Assembly (NCBI GenBank): GCA_002104985.1
Contig: MCGO01000020.1
Location: 310,001 to 374,000, forward strand
Reading direction: 5' to 3'
Length of the DNA: 64,000 nucleotides
Origin: Rhizoclosmatium globosum
Taxonomy: Eukaryota; Chytridiomycota; Chytridiomycetes; Chytridiales; Chytriomycetaceae
This document shows, piece after piece, positions 41,498 through 52,908 of this stretch. A program made the translations under genes and the position numbers. The notes below the pieces were generated by a model. It did not search any database, was not told the origin of the DNA, and saw nothing but the letters and a program-made list of their open reading frames with translations. Positions within the stretch are counted from its first letter, which is position 1, and every line of letters begins with the position of its first letter.

Positions 41498-43069
41498 TCA
41501 AACGTGAACCTCGGAAACACATAAAGGACATGTTCGCTTTCCCTGTCCACCTTCATTTCGACTCTTCATCCATTTTGAAATGCACTCGTCGTGGAATTCA
41601 TGCCCACAATGAAGCTGCCGTACAATCTCGCCTGCTTCATATCCGCTGAAACAGATTACGCATTCTCGCTCATTTGCTATTGATGGTTCCAAAGCTTCTG
41701 GAACATCAGCAGCACGTGGAATCTCTCCTTCAGGATCAATTTCTTTGACCTTCTCTTCTCCTCTCCCTTCATAAACGTATACTCGCATCTGATCCCATTC
41801 TTCTTGCTTCACCCCAACTTCTCCAGCAGCAGTTCTAAGTGCTGCTGGATCCACAGGCTGCCAAAAATCTGATGCAGCGCTATTCATCATCGCCAACAAA
41901 ACAGGATCCAGATCCTCCCGACTATCTCGCGTTCTTCGAGTAAATTCACCGCCGTTCCTTGGAACACCTTCTCTTGCATATAGTTCAGCCGCAACCAAAG
42001 GTCCGATATCAACTCCATCCACAATCCCTCGAAGCATACTTTCCCTCCTTGCTCTGAGTTGCTCCATTTGCTTGTACCAGCTTCTCCATCGACTCAATGT
42101 GTACCACGAACACCAACAATCCAGCAGCAAATAACGTTTCCAAACACGTATAAAAACAGCTGCGGGTTCGTCGTTGTGCAAGTAGAAGCGGCAAGCCAGA
42201 CTGTACCCGCCATAGTCCACAGAGTAATCAAGATCCATAGAAAAGTATATGCAGTTTGTAGCCTCGTTTGATAAACAAGGCAGCTGATCGACGGAAATGA
42301 AACCGTCGTGAAAGCTGTGGATTCGTGAGAACAGATTCGGACACGTCAATATTGGAGAGAACTCGCGTTGACCAGTTTTGTAGCGGAATTCGTGGTGTAT
42401 CAAGGAATGTGAGGAGAATCATGTAAGCGAGCCAAAGACGGAGTGTGTCACTGCCATCCCCTATCCCGTGCACAAGAGACGCGTTTGTGCCACATTGAGA
42501 ATGTAAACCATACGCCAAAATCATTATAGGACTGATTACGAGAGTGAGAGAGTACCAGAAGCCAGTAAAATGTTTAGTGAATGTTGATAACGCTTTTTGT
42601 CAGAGACGATCGCTGTCAATGAGCAGCAGCAGAGTGGATCATGGGTATTCTGAGAGAGGAGTGAGTCTTCAGAGAGAAGCTGATGCATGGCGAGTCTATT
42701 GGATAAAAGACGGAGATGGTTTCGTCGTGATCTTTCGTTTTGTGATATTGGTGGAAGCAGTTCTCCCGGACGCGGTTCAGGTGCGTCAATATTTCGGTTT
42801 CTGTTACCGACTGTGCGAAAATATTCATGGTCTGTGGGGAGTTCCAGAATGTGATGATTGTCAGACGACTGGAGAATCTGTTCGAGCCTAATTTGTCTTT
42901 GGATTGCTTCCATTTGCCTCTGTTCTTGGAGAGCAGCATGCTGAGCATGGTCAGATATTTGTAGCGATGAAGGGTTTGATGGCACGTTGTGGGTTGAGGG
43001 TGTAGTTCGCTCTAAGGCTATTTCGAGTTGGTTCTGAATCGAGCTGAGGTTTTCTGAAATGGAAGACAT
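41498..43069 (-). CDS. Membrane-associated RING-H2 E3 ubiquitin ligase
   Basis: The gene runs from MSSISENLSSIQNQLEIALE (43069) to the stop at 41498. The N-terminal exon is polar and Gln-rich. A middle exon has hydrophobic helices (HFTGFWYSLTLVISPIMILA and WLAYMILLTFL, near 42560-42410). The long last exon (42403-41498) ends in a RING-H2 finger: CVICFSGYEAGEI, CGHEFHDECISKWM and CPLC, so the arrangement is C3H2C3. The C-terminal RING after membrane helices and basic linker is typical of membrane-bound E3 ligases. Exact junctions near 42600 and 42400 could not be fixed, because each requires a frame change without an obvious GT..AG pair. The RING and last exon are certain; the upstream exons are less so. 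Confidence 0.72.
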
Positions 43070-43245
43070 GGCCTGATTAACCTCAGATATCAGATGTTCG
43101 GCTGAAGGAGCTTGGTCAGATTGACTCGAAGGGTCAGATGGTTTTGATCGGCATCTTCAATTGGATGGTTGGGTTTCGCATTCTTTGTTGACAATTCTTG
43201 GCATGTTGTGCTGATAATAATATGTACACGTTGTATTTATTCTAT

Positions 43246-43907
43246 TTATTTCTTCCGACGTCCTCTCCAGATCTTCTTGTGTCGCTTCTTCCCAATAATC
43301 TCTTTTCGGTCCCAAAACAGAAATGACGTTGTATCATCCATCCAACCAGCCACGTTGCCCCAATATCCTTCGTCAAGCGTTTCATTAAAGTAACGATGTG
43401 GAAACATTTCGGATAATTGGGCATACAACTTCGCAACCACAGAATTCCATGAATACAATCCCAAACAGGCTTGCATGTCACGTCCAGTACCAAACTTTCA
43501 TCTGGGTCATTGAAGTTGTCTCCCAATACGCAAGATGTGTGCATCTTGAACACGGAACAACGTCAACCGAGATTCATGAAAGATTTTGCAATCCAGGCAT
43601 ATTTTAGGGTGAAAGTAGCTGCATATTTCGAGAATGATTTCAGTGGGAAGAAATGACGGGAGGAGCGGCTGAAGTAGGGAAATGAGGCGTAGGTCTCTGA
43701 AATCAATGAAGGTGGACTTCGGATTGTAGTTCGGCACAAGAGTCCAATCATCGCCTTGTTGGATTTCTTGGGAGCCTTCTTCCATTTCCGACGGAAACTC
43801 GAAGCGAAGAACGATTGATTGTCTTGGCTTTTTGAATGCAAAAAGTGGCAAAGCTCTGATTCAATCATTGGACTAAACCACAACCAAGTTAGAGTTCTGA
43901 GTACCAA
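43246..43907 (-). CDS. F-box-like small protein, uncertain model
   Basis: Two minus-strand pieces in different frames look coding. The first (about 43851-43510) contains FLPTEIILEICSYFHPKI, which fits an F-box (LPxEIxxxIxxY). The second (about 43476-43246) reads NETLDEGYWGNVAGWMDDTT and ends in a basic tail KKRHKKIWRGRRKK. An intron or frameshift near 43500 would join them, but I found no convincing splice pair. If real it is a short SCF substrate adaptor. Start codon uncertain. Confidence 0.4.
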
Positions 43908-43985
43908 TCAATTTGTTTTACAAATTATCAAAGAAGATGGTTTCCAATATTTGAGGAAGCCAAGCTGGAAATCACATTATTACAA

Positions 43986-45184
43986 ATGGCTGCCACAATT
44001 GAGACTCCGCTGACCAAGCTCTTCAAGGTCAAACACCCCGTGATCCTCGCAGGTGAGGTCTTTGCCAATCTTTAGACATAGTCATTATTAACTATATCTT
44101 ATGATACTCAGGGATGAACGTCGCAGCGGGACCCGAGCTCGCGGCGGCTGTGACCAACGCGGGCGGCCTCGGAGTGATTGGCGGATACGGATACACTCCG
44201 GCGATGCTCCGCGAACAAATCGCAGAAATCAAGTCGTTTCTCGTCGACAAGTCCGCTCCATTCGGCGTTGATTTGCTCTTGCCCCAAGTCGGAGGCAACG
44301 CGCGAAAGACAAACTACGACTACACAAACGGAGAACTGCCAGAACTGATCAATGTCGTTATTAGCGAGAAAGCTGCGCTGTTCGTGTCTGCGGTGGGTGT
44401 GCCGCCAAAGTGGGTCGTTGAGAAGCTGCATCAGGCAGGCATTCCTGTCATGAACATGGTGGGTGCTCCAAAACACGTGATGAAGGCGATTGAAGCTGGT
44501 GTGGATATTATTTGTGCTCAAGGTGGCGAGGGTGGCGGTCACACGGGTGATGTGCCAACATCTGTTTTGATTCCAAAAGTGGTGGATATCTGTAAAGGTC
44601 ACAAATCAAGTTTGACTGGTGGCCCTATTCAAGTTGTTGCTGCTGGAGGAATCTTTGATGGCCGCGGACTTGCCATGAGTTTGTGTTTGGGTGCGAGTGC
44701 TGTGTGGGTTGGTACACGCTTCATTTGTGCAAAGGAGGCGGGTGCACCAAAGAGACATCAGGAGGCAGTGCTGAATGCTGGTTATCACGACACGTACCGT
44801 ACTACAATTTATACTGGTCGACCCATGAGAATTCTCAAGAATTGGTACGCTTCTGATTGGGAGGACAACAGACAGCAAGAGTTGAAGAAGCTACTTTCAG
44901 AAGGAAAAGTTCCAGCAAAGTGGGATGCCGAAAAAAGGGAGGCTGCAGGAGCCAATGAGGAAGCAGACTTTGAAAAGTGGTCGAATGCAAGAGTTGAGTT
45001 GTCCTTTTCCATTTTCTTCATGTATGAGCTAAATTGAAACTCATAGCCATTGCTGATGGGACAAGTTGCGGGTGCTGTAGATTCCATTAAGCCAGCGAAA
45101 GAAATTGTGGAGGAGATGGTGAGGGATGCAGTATCTGCATTGGAGAACAACAACCGTTTCATTCAACGATCGAGCAAGTTGTAA
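43986..45184 (+). CDS. Nitronate monooxygenase (2-nitropropane dioxygenase family)
   Basis: An FMN-dependent TIM-barrel enzyme that oxidises alkyl nitronates. Three exons (43986-44052, 44112-44992, 45047-45184) give 361 aa. Family marks include VKHPVILAG at the start, AGGLGVIGGYGYTP, ICAQGGEGGGHTGDVPTSVL (FMN phosphate region, His in GGH), VVAAGGIFDGRGLAMSLCLG and GTRFICAKEA. The C-terminal GQVAGAVDSIKPAKEIVEEM closes the barrel. Nitronates such as propionate 3-nitronate are metabolic poisons, so the role is detoxification. No targeting signal is seen. It is convergent with Dus3, with about 70 bp between the ends. Confidence 0.93.
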
Positions 45185-45254
45185 ATAAGTGGAAATCAAC
45201 TGCAGTCTGAATAAAGTAGTCCCTTTTATTTGAGTAATAGTTCCGCCAAACTCA

Positions 45255-47470
45255 TCAACCATGAACACTATCATCCGCAGCATCTCCTTCGTAAGAGCTG
45301 CTCTTGTGCTTTGGAATGAAGGAGAAACCTTCTGGTGCCTTACCAAGAATCTTCTCAGTAATATAAATCCAGTCACTAACTTTTGGACTCGCCAACAACG
45401 TTTCGTAGTAGTCACGTCCAAAAAATGCATCAGGACGGTCGTTGAACTTTTGTGGCAAGACTTCCAAGAGGCCAACAGGGATGTATCTGTGTGTGAATGA
45501 CATCCAGTCCAAAAGATACGTCCGTGTAAGATTAACACCCTTGGTATCAGAACCCCAATGCTCCAAACCAAACTCGGCAAACTGACGGAACATATCAAAA
45601 CGCTCACGTCCAGAAATATCCCACACCTTTTCTTCCTTAATTTCCGTAAAAATCCACGGCTTAATAAGCGCACCACGACCCACCATTACACCATCAACAT
45701 TCTTTCCCTTCTCCTCTTCATCATCTTCATCCCCACGCGTAGCAACGTACGGCATTTGAGCATAATAATCTTCAAACCCAAGCACATCGCCATTTCCGTA
45801 CAAAGGAATCCCTGATGCCCGAGCAATTTTCGCACAATGTCTGATATACTCCCAATTGGCCGTCTTTGTGTACCGCTGCTGCCTCGACCGTCCGTGCAGT
45901 GCAACAAACTTTGCACCCCACTCCGCAACAGCTGGAATCAACCGATGTGCAGAGTTGTGATCATCCAACACACCAGTTCGCAACTTTACAGACACGGGAA
46001 CACCTGGAAGCGTTCTGTGCAACGAGAATATGATATCTCTGAGCCTGTTTCTTCGCGTCATAAGCGCGCTTCCTGCACCGGTTTTGTACAGGAGGTCAAT
46101 TGGGCATCCGCAGTTGATGTCAACAAAGTCAAAAGGTGCGAGGGTTGGGTGTCGGTTCTCTGGGTTCTCAAAGAGGAGGGTTCGCAGGGCATCACCGGCA
46201 CGGGCAGCGTTAAGGCCAAGGTTGGAGGCGATTTGGATACCAAATTTGTCTTCGGAGGGGTGGCGACGCGTAAGAGCCTGTTGAATTGCTATGTTAATTG
46301 ATAGAAAAGAGACTGCAAAGTGGCGGCGTACCCATTCAGAAGGAGCGTAGGTTGTCAAGTTGTTGACGAGAGCCATTTCAGCACAAGTAATATCAACGCC
46401 GAATCCCTTTGCAACTCGACGGAAAGGCAGGTTTCCAACATTGGTTAATGGCGCCAAATAAGTCCCTTTCCATTCAAATGGTTTCTTGTCGGCAGCGTCA
46501 CGGCCACATCTCGCAAGAAACTCTTCATCCAACTGCTTGTTCTGACGAGTTCTCTCCTCAAACAAAGCTTGGCGGTCTGCTGGGAGGTATGGAAGCGCTC
46601 TAGCAAGATGGACATCAATATCACTTTGGTCCTCATCCTTGTTTTCCTTCTTTTCAACTGCAGGAGGAGGAGCATTCGTGTTGATAGGCCCAAGTGCTTC
46701 TTTCATTGCTTTACTAGCCTCAGCATTCATGCTAGCCTTGAAAGTGTTGTAGTCCTTTGATTTTTCCATCCAAGTCTTGGCATCAAGAACAGCTTCAGAG
46801 TCTTTCTTACCAAACGCCTTCTTGTAATTATCAAGTGCCTTCTTAGAGACTCTATTGAGTTGATCAGGTGGGTTGGAAGCGATAAGCTCCTGATTCGTGA
46901 CATCGTAACGAGTAACACCATGGTCATCAGTGACTGAATGATCTCCAGCAAATCTACAGCGAATTCCGTATTTGCAGATACCAAAAGCACGGAACTGAGG
47001 GCAACGGGGACCAATATCCTCTCCCTTTGACTTCAAGTAAGCCTCAACGTCATGGGAATATTTACAGTTTTCATAGGAACAGCTTCCCTGCGCAAACGAA
47101 GAGCAGAAGGGGATTTCATCATTTCCGATTTTGTTGAACTCCTTTCTGTTTTTGTTTTGGCCTCCGCGTTTTGACTTTTGTTGTTGTTGTTGAGGTTCTG
47201 GTTGTTGATCGGAGGGTTCTGGCTGTGGCGCTGGGCGTTTCGCGTGGAGGGTTTCTTCGAGTTTCTTTTGAAGTTGTTCGTCTGCGGCTTTTGAGACGAG
47301 GTACTCGGGGTCAGTTTGGTGGTGGTTGCGATAGTCGGCCTTGGTTGGATCGAGGAAGAGGAAGGCTGGCTGGTCGATTGGCGCTTTGTTTAGTTCGTGG
47401 TAGAGAGCGACTGCAATCGCAGGTGCAAGCTTACCTTGATGGGTGCCCTGCCCTTGTTGTGCTCGGCCAT
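45255..47470 (-). CDS. DUS3: tRNA-dihydrouridine(47) synthase Dus3
   Basis: An FMN enzyme that reduces U47 in the variable loop of tRNAs. The 36-nt first exon (47470-47435, MAEHNKGRAPIK) is joined by a 65-nt intron with branch site GAACTAAAC to PAFLFLDPTKADYR, giving the GxAPIKP start of Dus3. Two CCCH fingers follow: CSSFAQGSCSYENCKYSH and CPQFRAFGICKYGIRCRF, which bind tRNA. The Dus barrel includes YLAPLTNVGNLPFRR, ALVNNL, then after a second intron (near 46310) FGIQIA, VDINCGCPIDLL, SVKLRTGVLDD, LHGRSRQQRYTK and GVMVGRGALIKPWIF. The C-terminal catalytic Cys lies in NCGCP. Stop at 45257-45255. About 680 aa. Confidence 0.95.
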
Positions 47471-47471
47471 A

Positions 47472-47806
47472 GTTTGGAAAAGAAAAAGAAAGAAGAGGAG
47501 GAAATATAGGAAGTGAGAATGATTTATTTTTCCTTACTTTATGGCAGCAGCGATTTCTGGTGCATCATGTAGTACTAGGATTAGATCACATCCTTGCAAT
47601 TTACTCTTTGAGGAAGAAGAAAATGAGAATATATTTGCCTCATAACCATTATTTCTAATGCGTCTGATTTTATTTGAATGAGTTGGCGAGTGCGAAAAGC
47701 AAACTATAACTTCATGATATGCAAAACTTCAGGCAAAACTTCAGGCAAAACTTTAGTGGGCGAGTTGAAGTTCGACAAAAATACTCCAAGAAACTCAAAC
47801 TCACAG
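47472..47806. other. Intergenic promoter region between Dus3 and syntaxin
   Basis: 335 bp between divergent genes. There is a triplet of near-identical words CAAAACTTCAGG (47720-47750). No coding sequence is supported. Confidence 0.5.
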
Positions 47807-48970
47807 AGTGAGTTTGGCTGGCTTAACTCTCAGCATACCTAAGTATCTAACGTTCTTGTTACAGTGGCAACAGACAGAACCTTCCAACTGCGAGTGAGAA
47901 CTTTCCTTCTGGCTGCGAACTACATGACACTAACACACGCCGTACCAAAAGGGTGTTCCAACATCCGATTACAAGTATACTCCAATCGAAGATGCGAGTG
48001 TGGCAGTCACGATTCCAGGCCAGCATCAGAGCCTTCTCAACCCCGCCGAAAACCTATGGGAGTTTGAGGAGCAACGGAAAGCGATCCACAGTCTCATTGA
48101 GCGTCTTGAGAATGGCGTTGGCAAACTCAATGTACTCTACGATTCGTTGAAGAGTGAAATCAATCCATCCAAAAGTGAACGTATGTTCTGCCGTTGTAGT
48201 TGTGTCTTGAACCAATCCCCACCATCAAAATAGAAATCAAAGACCGAATGAATGCTACCTCTGAGGAAATTGATAACAACATTCAGTTTGCTCGGGATGG
48301 TCTCAAAATGATGCAACGTTCAAAACGTGGTGATAAGCAATACCGGAGTGATATTTACAAGACTTATTTGCAAAAGCTTCAAACTGTTACGCGTTCCTAC
48401 ATGGCTGTCGAGCAGGAGATTCGGGGTACAGTTCGTTCAGAATTCTCGAGACAGTACAAAATTGTGAAGCCAAATGCATCTGAGGCTGATATTCAAAATG
48501 GTGCGTCGTATGCGATGTTGAATTAAATCTAATTTTTACATATTATAGCAATCGACTTGGGTCAGTCTGAAGTGTTTGCCAGTGCCATGGTTTCGTCACA
48601 ACAGGCTGTCCTTTCTTCAGTGCAAGCCAGACAAAAGGAGCTCGTAAAGCTTGCACAGACTCTCTCTGATTTGTTTGATCTCATGACCGAACTACAGTCT
48701 CTCTTGAATGTAATGTTCTCAAGTAACGTTTTTGAATAACTAACCAACATCCTTTGAAAACCACAGTCCCAGCAGGAAATGATTGATTTGATCGAAGAAC
48801 ATGTTTCTACCACAGAGGTTAATTTAGAAAGAGGGAACAAGGAGTTGACTGTAGCCAATGACTTTGCAACCAGAGCTCGCGATACCAAATGGAAGATATT
48901 TGCAATTCTGGCAATTGTTGTAGCAATCATAATCGCCGTCATTATCTGGCAAGTTACGAAGAAAAAGTAA
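47807..48970 (+). CDS. Plasma-membrane syntaxin (Sso1/STX1-like t-SNARE)
   Basis: A Qa-SNARE with a C-terminal anchor. The best model has a start codon split by an intron: A at 47807, then TG from 47865, with GT..AG borders and a 57-nt intron. The second exon (47865-47893) gives ATDRTFQLR, the third starts at 47952 with GVPTSDYKYTPIED. Then come an Habc domain (WEFEEQRKAIHSLIERLENG, EEIDNNIQFARDGLKMMQRS), the SNARE helix (QKELVKLAQTLSDLFDLMTE, with the central Gln region around LLNSQQEMIDLIEEH) and the membrane anchor IFAILAIVVAIIIAVIIWQV before KKK. Introns near 48182-48232, 48501-48548 and 48711-48767 have GT..AG borders. It should drive fusion of secretory vesicles. Confidence 0.88.
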
Positions 48971-49034
48971 ATCTGGAGCGGCTATACCATCGAAATAAAG
49001 TGTTTATCATCACTTCCCAAGACTTTTTTTATTT

Positions 49035-50016
49035 TTAGGCCTTGCTTTTGAAAACGACTTTAATCTCATCCCAGAATCCTATGACAAAGAAAGTGACAGG
49101 ATTCCACATTCCAGATGATGCAAGACACGGCGGTGCCAATGTTTGCAACCAATACGGTACGTGAAGCTCAGGGAAAAGTCCTATGATACGAACTAATGTT
49201 ATGGGTGTCCATGACAATATGAAGCCAAAAGCCAAGATAGAGGATTTCCAAACAAGTTTCGTAAGTTCCTCCGACATCGGGGTTGACTCGTGCTTTACAA
49301 TTGGACGTCCTCTCGTAAGAGTATCAAACAGAGACTTCTTGCGCGTACGATCGCTTTGGGTGGCGGTTGAGAATAGGTTCTCAGACGAAAACACATTGAT
49401 TTCAGTGTCGGCAGGGGTGTCTTGATTAAACTTAAACTCTTTTGACGAATCAGGAAGATTGTAAGGATTCATGATGGCTTGATTAATGGTAGAAAACGCG
49501 TGCCAAAAGGATTATAATCCCAGCAAAATGAAACCATAGTTGAACGTAGTAGAGTGCAATTCGTAGTCTTGGATACTCGTTGGAAATCCAACAATCGTAA
49601 ATAGCGTTGCCATATGGGAATCCTTGCTTCCAAATCGCATCGATACAAAAAGGTAGTATGGTCAATATTGCTGGGAACCCAATCCCATAATAGGAAAACC
49701 ATTTTGAATACTCATTAGCAGTCGATACGGAAACTGTCACAGTAAAGTAACAGTACAACGAAACTAAAAAGTTCCAACACGATTGTGAGTTGAAAAAGAA
49801 TTGGTTTACGACTCCTACGATCGCGCATAGTGACTCGTGATTCAATACTCTGTCTTCAATCATCCAAAATATTGAAGGAACTATTTCGCAGATGGCAATT
49901 ATTATTTGAAGGTAAGACATGGTCTTTTGGAAACGCTTCATTCTGCTGACACACACAATCAGACCTAAGTCAAGCAGGATATATATCGGGCAGAAGACAT
50001 AGTAGCTCAAATTCAT
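49035..50016 (-). CDS. cAMP-receptor/Git3-type GPCR with apparent frameshift
   Basis: A seven-helix receptor. The first piece (50016-49483) holds five helices: YVFCPIYILLDLGLIVCV, MSYLQIIIAICEIVPSIFW, VVNQFFFNSQSCWNFLVSLY, WFSYYGIGFPAILTILPF and YYVQLWFHFAGIIILLARV. The second piece (to 49035) holds the third cytoplasmic loop with Ser/Thr sites and two helices, SSILAFGFILSWTPITLVRI and LAPPCLASSGMWNPVTFFVI. They belong together, but the first frame stops at TAA just after ARVFYH. A shift by one base at the TTTT run near 49491-49500 restores reading into STINQAIMNPYN. No intron of usable length fits. It is therefore either a real pseudogene or a homopolymer sequencing error. The ligand is unknown. 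Confidence 0.72.
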
Positions 50017-50243
50017 TTTGGTTGATTTTGGTTCTGTCAGAGGCTTTGGTTGAACAATGGCAAACGAACAATGGCATATTATTCAAGCCACAAGAAAAGG
50101 AAATAATAAAGAAGTATGCCTTTAATATATTATTCTTGTGGTCGTTACTTAAATCTTCACAAACGTGTAACATTTCATTTCAAGCCTAAATGATAATTCA
50201 AATGATACATAATCAATAATTCAAATAATAACTGTGGCAGAGA

Positions 50244-50612
50244 TTAGTCTACAGTGTCGTAATCCATTTCTTCTTCTGTTGTGTAGTACTCATCATCGTC
50301 GTCGTCATCGTCATCGTTGTCATGGTCGTGGTCGTTGTCGTAATACCCATCGTAATCAAACATTTCTTCCAGTTCGTCTTGAGCAGCATGAAAACGAGGA
50401 CGAGCGAACGGACGTAGATTCGCAACCATTTCCAATGTATCACTCAAAAGCCTCAAATTACCAACGCGATGTTCATTTTCCCCCACTCCATCATTCAAAA
50501 AATTGGTCAGAGACCGTAAAAGTGCTTCAGCATCTGCGAGAGGTTGTGTTCCGATTGTTCGCAAGCGATCAAGCATATCGCCAAGAGGTCCGTTTTGAAC
50601 AGACTCGACCAT
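50244..50612 (-). CDS. Acidic small protein, unknown
   Basis: 122 codons. The N-terminal half is helical (LADAEALLRSLTNFLNDG, LRLLSDTLEMVANLRPF); the C-terminal third is almost all Asp, Asn, Tyr, His and Glu, coded by GAC/GAT repeats (DHDNDDDDDDDDEYYTTEEE). No homologous domain is recognised. The single-exon frame and stable N-terminal part make it a plausible gene, but the acidic end could be a chance triplet repeat. Confidence 0.45.
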   Translation of the reverse strand: MVESVQNGPLGDMLDRLRTIGTQPLADAEALLRSLTNFLNDGVGENEHRVGNLRLLSDTLEMVANLRPFARPRFHAAQDELEEMFDYDGYYDNDHDHDNDDDDDDDDEYYTTEEEMDYDTVD

Positions 50613-51022
50613 AATGTGGTCCCTAACGTGACGATCACCACGTTTCGGAGTGGGTCTGCGGACCCCAGTTACTTTGTTTCCTATTTATGTGTATGTTTAA
50701 CTCGAATTTCACCTTGGTGCGCTCGTGCCTTCTTCGCTATACAGGTTCGCGAACGAAAGCAGGCCTACTGTCTTCGCTCTTTACTTTTTATTTGCTTGCT
50801 TCGCGTGCTGTTCGTTCCTTTCGCCATGAAGGCGCCGAGCTCCGCTTATATTCTCGCTGCATAAATATTCGCTTCGCGAAATTAAGCTCGCTGGCGCCCG
50901 TTCTTCCTGTTTACTTTCTCGCTCTACTCGCTGTTCTTCCCTTCTGCCAAGTTTGCACGCCCTCCTTCCGTCTCGTTCCTCCTTCAGCCATGCTCTCACT
51001 CTTAGGTCACTCACTCATGATC
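50613..51022. other. CT-rich stretch with no gene
   Basis: The 410 bp have many CGCTTCGCG/TTCGCGAA words and a strong pyrimidine bias. A 157-codon plus-strand frame has no domain and overlaps the makorin gene antisense, so I reject it as coding. Confidence 0.4.
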
Positions 51023-51729
51023 TCACTCATTACTCATACCATTTCCATCAAAATGACCAAAGAGACAGTCGTCAGCAAAAGGACAACGTTTCCTTTGAGG
51101 ATTAGACGAGCGTTTATAGTATTTGCAAGGAATCAATGCCATTTTAGCACGGTACTTTAAAACAATATCATCTTTTTCTTGCTGAGAGCGTGGAAAGGAG
51201 GTGGAGGGAACAAGAAGAGCAGATTTTGAACGACAGAGAGCACATTCCTTGATTGCATTTGATTCAGCAAGAGCCCCATCTTTGGAACCCTTGTTTCTCC
51301 ATTTGCGGGCACAGTTGAGACAAAAGATGTGCGAGCAGTTGAGCAGGAGACCAAAAGTTTCAGGTACTTCATAGCAAATTGAGCAAAGTGTTGAATTCTC
51401 AAAATCTACTGGCTTGAAACAAAATGAGAGAATGAGAGTAAGAGAATGAATGAAAGGAGAACACACAAGCTTACCATATCTTCGTCAGTAGAGTTGCTGT
51501 CACCATTTGACGGTAGAGAGTGCGAATACAAACAATTGTCAGCTTTCTTGCAAGTTCCCTTCACAAAGAAGATGCAGGTAGGCGGAGTTGGTGCTTGAGT
51601 CGTCACTGTCTTTGAGTGGCTGAATGCACAGGCTGCACCCTTGCGACACGAGCCACGAGTAAAGTAGAACCAGCACGGCTTCGACTCGTTGGTGGTGGTG
51701 GCTGAATCGGGAGTCTCACAAGAAAGCAT
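51023..51729 (-). CDS. Makorin-like E3 ubiquitin ligase (CCCH plus RING)
   Basis: Two exons (51729-51475, about 51407-51023). The first has two CCCH fingers: CWFYFTRGSCRKGAACAFSH and CIFFVKGTCKKADNCLYSH. The second, joined after EDM by an intron with GT..AG borders, has a RING: CSICYEVPETFGLLLNCSHI and FCLNCARKW, ending in ECALCRSKS. A further CCCH lies at the end (CKYYKRSSNPQRKRCPFADDC, partly given), then LFGHFDG. This CCCH-CCCH-RING-CCCH order is that of makorins, which ubiquitinate proteins bound to RNA. It is divergent from the polyQ gene with only 5-65 bp between starts. Confidence 0.88.
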
Positions 51730-51794
51730 TTGTTTTGTTTTTCAGATCTTCTCTTTGGATAAGGTTACTTTCTCTCTTTCGAAACCAACAAACA

Positions 51795-52044
51795 ATGTTC
51801 GCGGACTCCGAGGCCAACGCCAACGCAACAACTTCCGACGTGACAGTCGTTGTTCAGGTCGTTGAAACGCAGCCATCGCCGACTCCCTCAGAACTAAAAG
51901 TTGCGACTCAAAACCAGCTAAACCAAGAGACAGCGTCGTCTTCAGTCGCTCAGGACATTAGAAGTGAAGTAGCACCTGCGAAAGAAGAAGAACAAAAGCC
52001 GGTGAAGGACGTGCATCAGCAACGACCACAACCACCGCAGCCTC

Positions 52045-52096
<52 letters not shown>

Positions 52097-52612
52097 CCAG
52101 CAACAACAACTGAAACAACCTTCCTATGTCATCGTTCCTCCAACACAGGACGGCGCTGCAGCAAACAGCCACGCTCTAGCAAATGCTTCGCTTCTGGCTC
52201 TAGCTCCATCGCTGCCAATAATAAGAATGTCAAGAGGTTTGTTGTAGTAAAGCCTCACATCCAACTGATTCATCCATTCTGTTACAGAAATATACCTGAC
52301 TCTCGTTAATCTTCCCGCACCAACTCTGAATGCTCCATCTTGCTGTCCACCTCAAACTACTTACAACCAGTTTCTTCTTGTTGGTACTCGTGAAGTAGTG
52401 AATGAGAAGTTGATTGTTGAAGTCAAGGTTCGGATTCCAGTTGTTTTTAGATGTGTGGACATTAATTGTTGCATCAATTGCGTAAAAAACAGTCTTTGAT
52501 TCCCTTCTCTTCTTCAGACCAAAGTATTCTCAATGCTTTTGTTGCAAACCTCAATATAAATGGTCAATCTGTTCTTGGTTGGGCTGTGGTGAGTGTTTTG
52601 AGCAAGGAATGA
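51795..52612 (+). CDS. Polyglutamine protein, unknown
   Basis: Three exons. The first starts MFADSEANANATTSDVTVVV and is disordered, with a CAA-coded run of about 17 Gln (near 52045-52095) interrupted once by His. The second exon (from about 52288) reads EIYLTLVNLPAPTLNAPSC and YNQFLLVG. The last exon probably gives DQSILNAFVANLNINGQSV and ends at TGA 52610-52612, if the donor is GTACTC near 52380. The other donor (after EVK, near 52429) gives a shorter end at 52559. No known domain. The CAA run may vary in length between strains. The upstream ATG at 51735 is a possible longer start. Confidence 0.6.
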
Positions 52613-52908
52613 GTGAAGAATTGCCGAACTTGTGAATGGGAAATATTTGGCGAAAAGAAGAATAGCGAGCGAAGAAATTGAGCGTGGCAAATGAATTTCG
52701 TCTGGCAAGGCCGCGTAGCGAGTGTATCGAGAGCTGTACGTGCTGTCATGAAAACCTAGAATAATTGTAATCGTATATCGAACGTTTTTATGTTTGATGG
52801 AAAGGCCCAATTGCAAGGGAACGCATCGATTAACTTTCTTTCAAGGCAACACGATTTGATACGACTCCACTTCCTCAATCACTTTCAGCTCAACAACCCC
52901 TCCTTGAT

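Noticed and set aside
47411..47434. A 24-nt intron in Dus3 (GTAAGC...TTGCAG)
   Set aside because: Too short for splicing and it leaves a stop; a 65-nt intron ending at 47370 with a good branch site restores the Dus3 frame.
50687..51160. 157-codon plus-strand frame
   Set aside because: Pyrimidine-rich translation without a domain; it overlaps the makorin RING exon in antisense.
52021..52130. CAA run as a CRISPR-like or satellite array
   Set aside because: It is a coding polyglutamine tract within an open exon, with no spacers.
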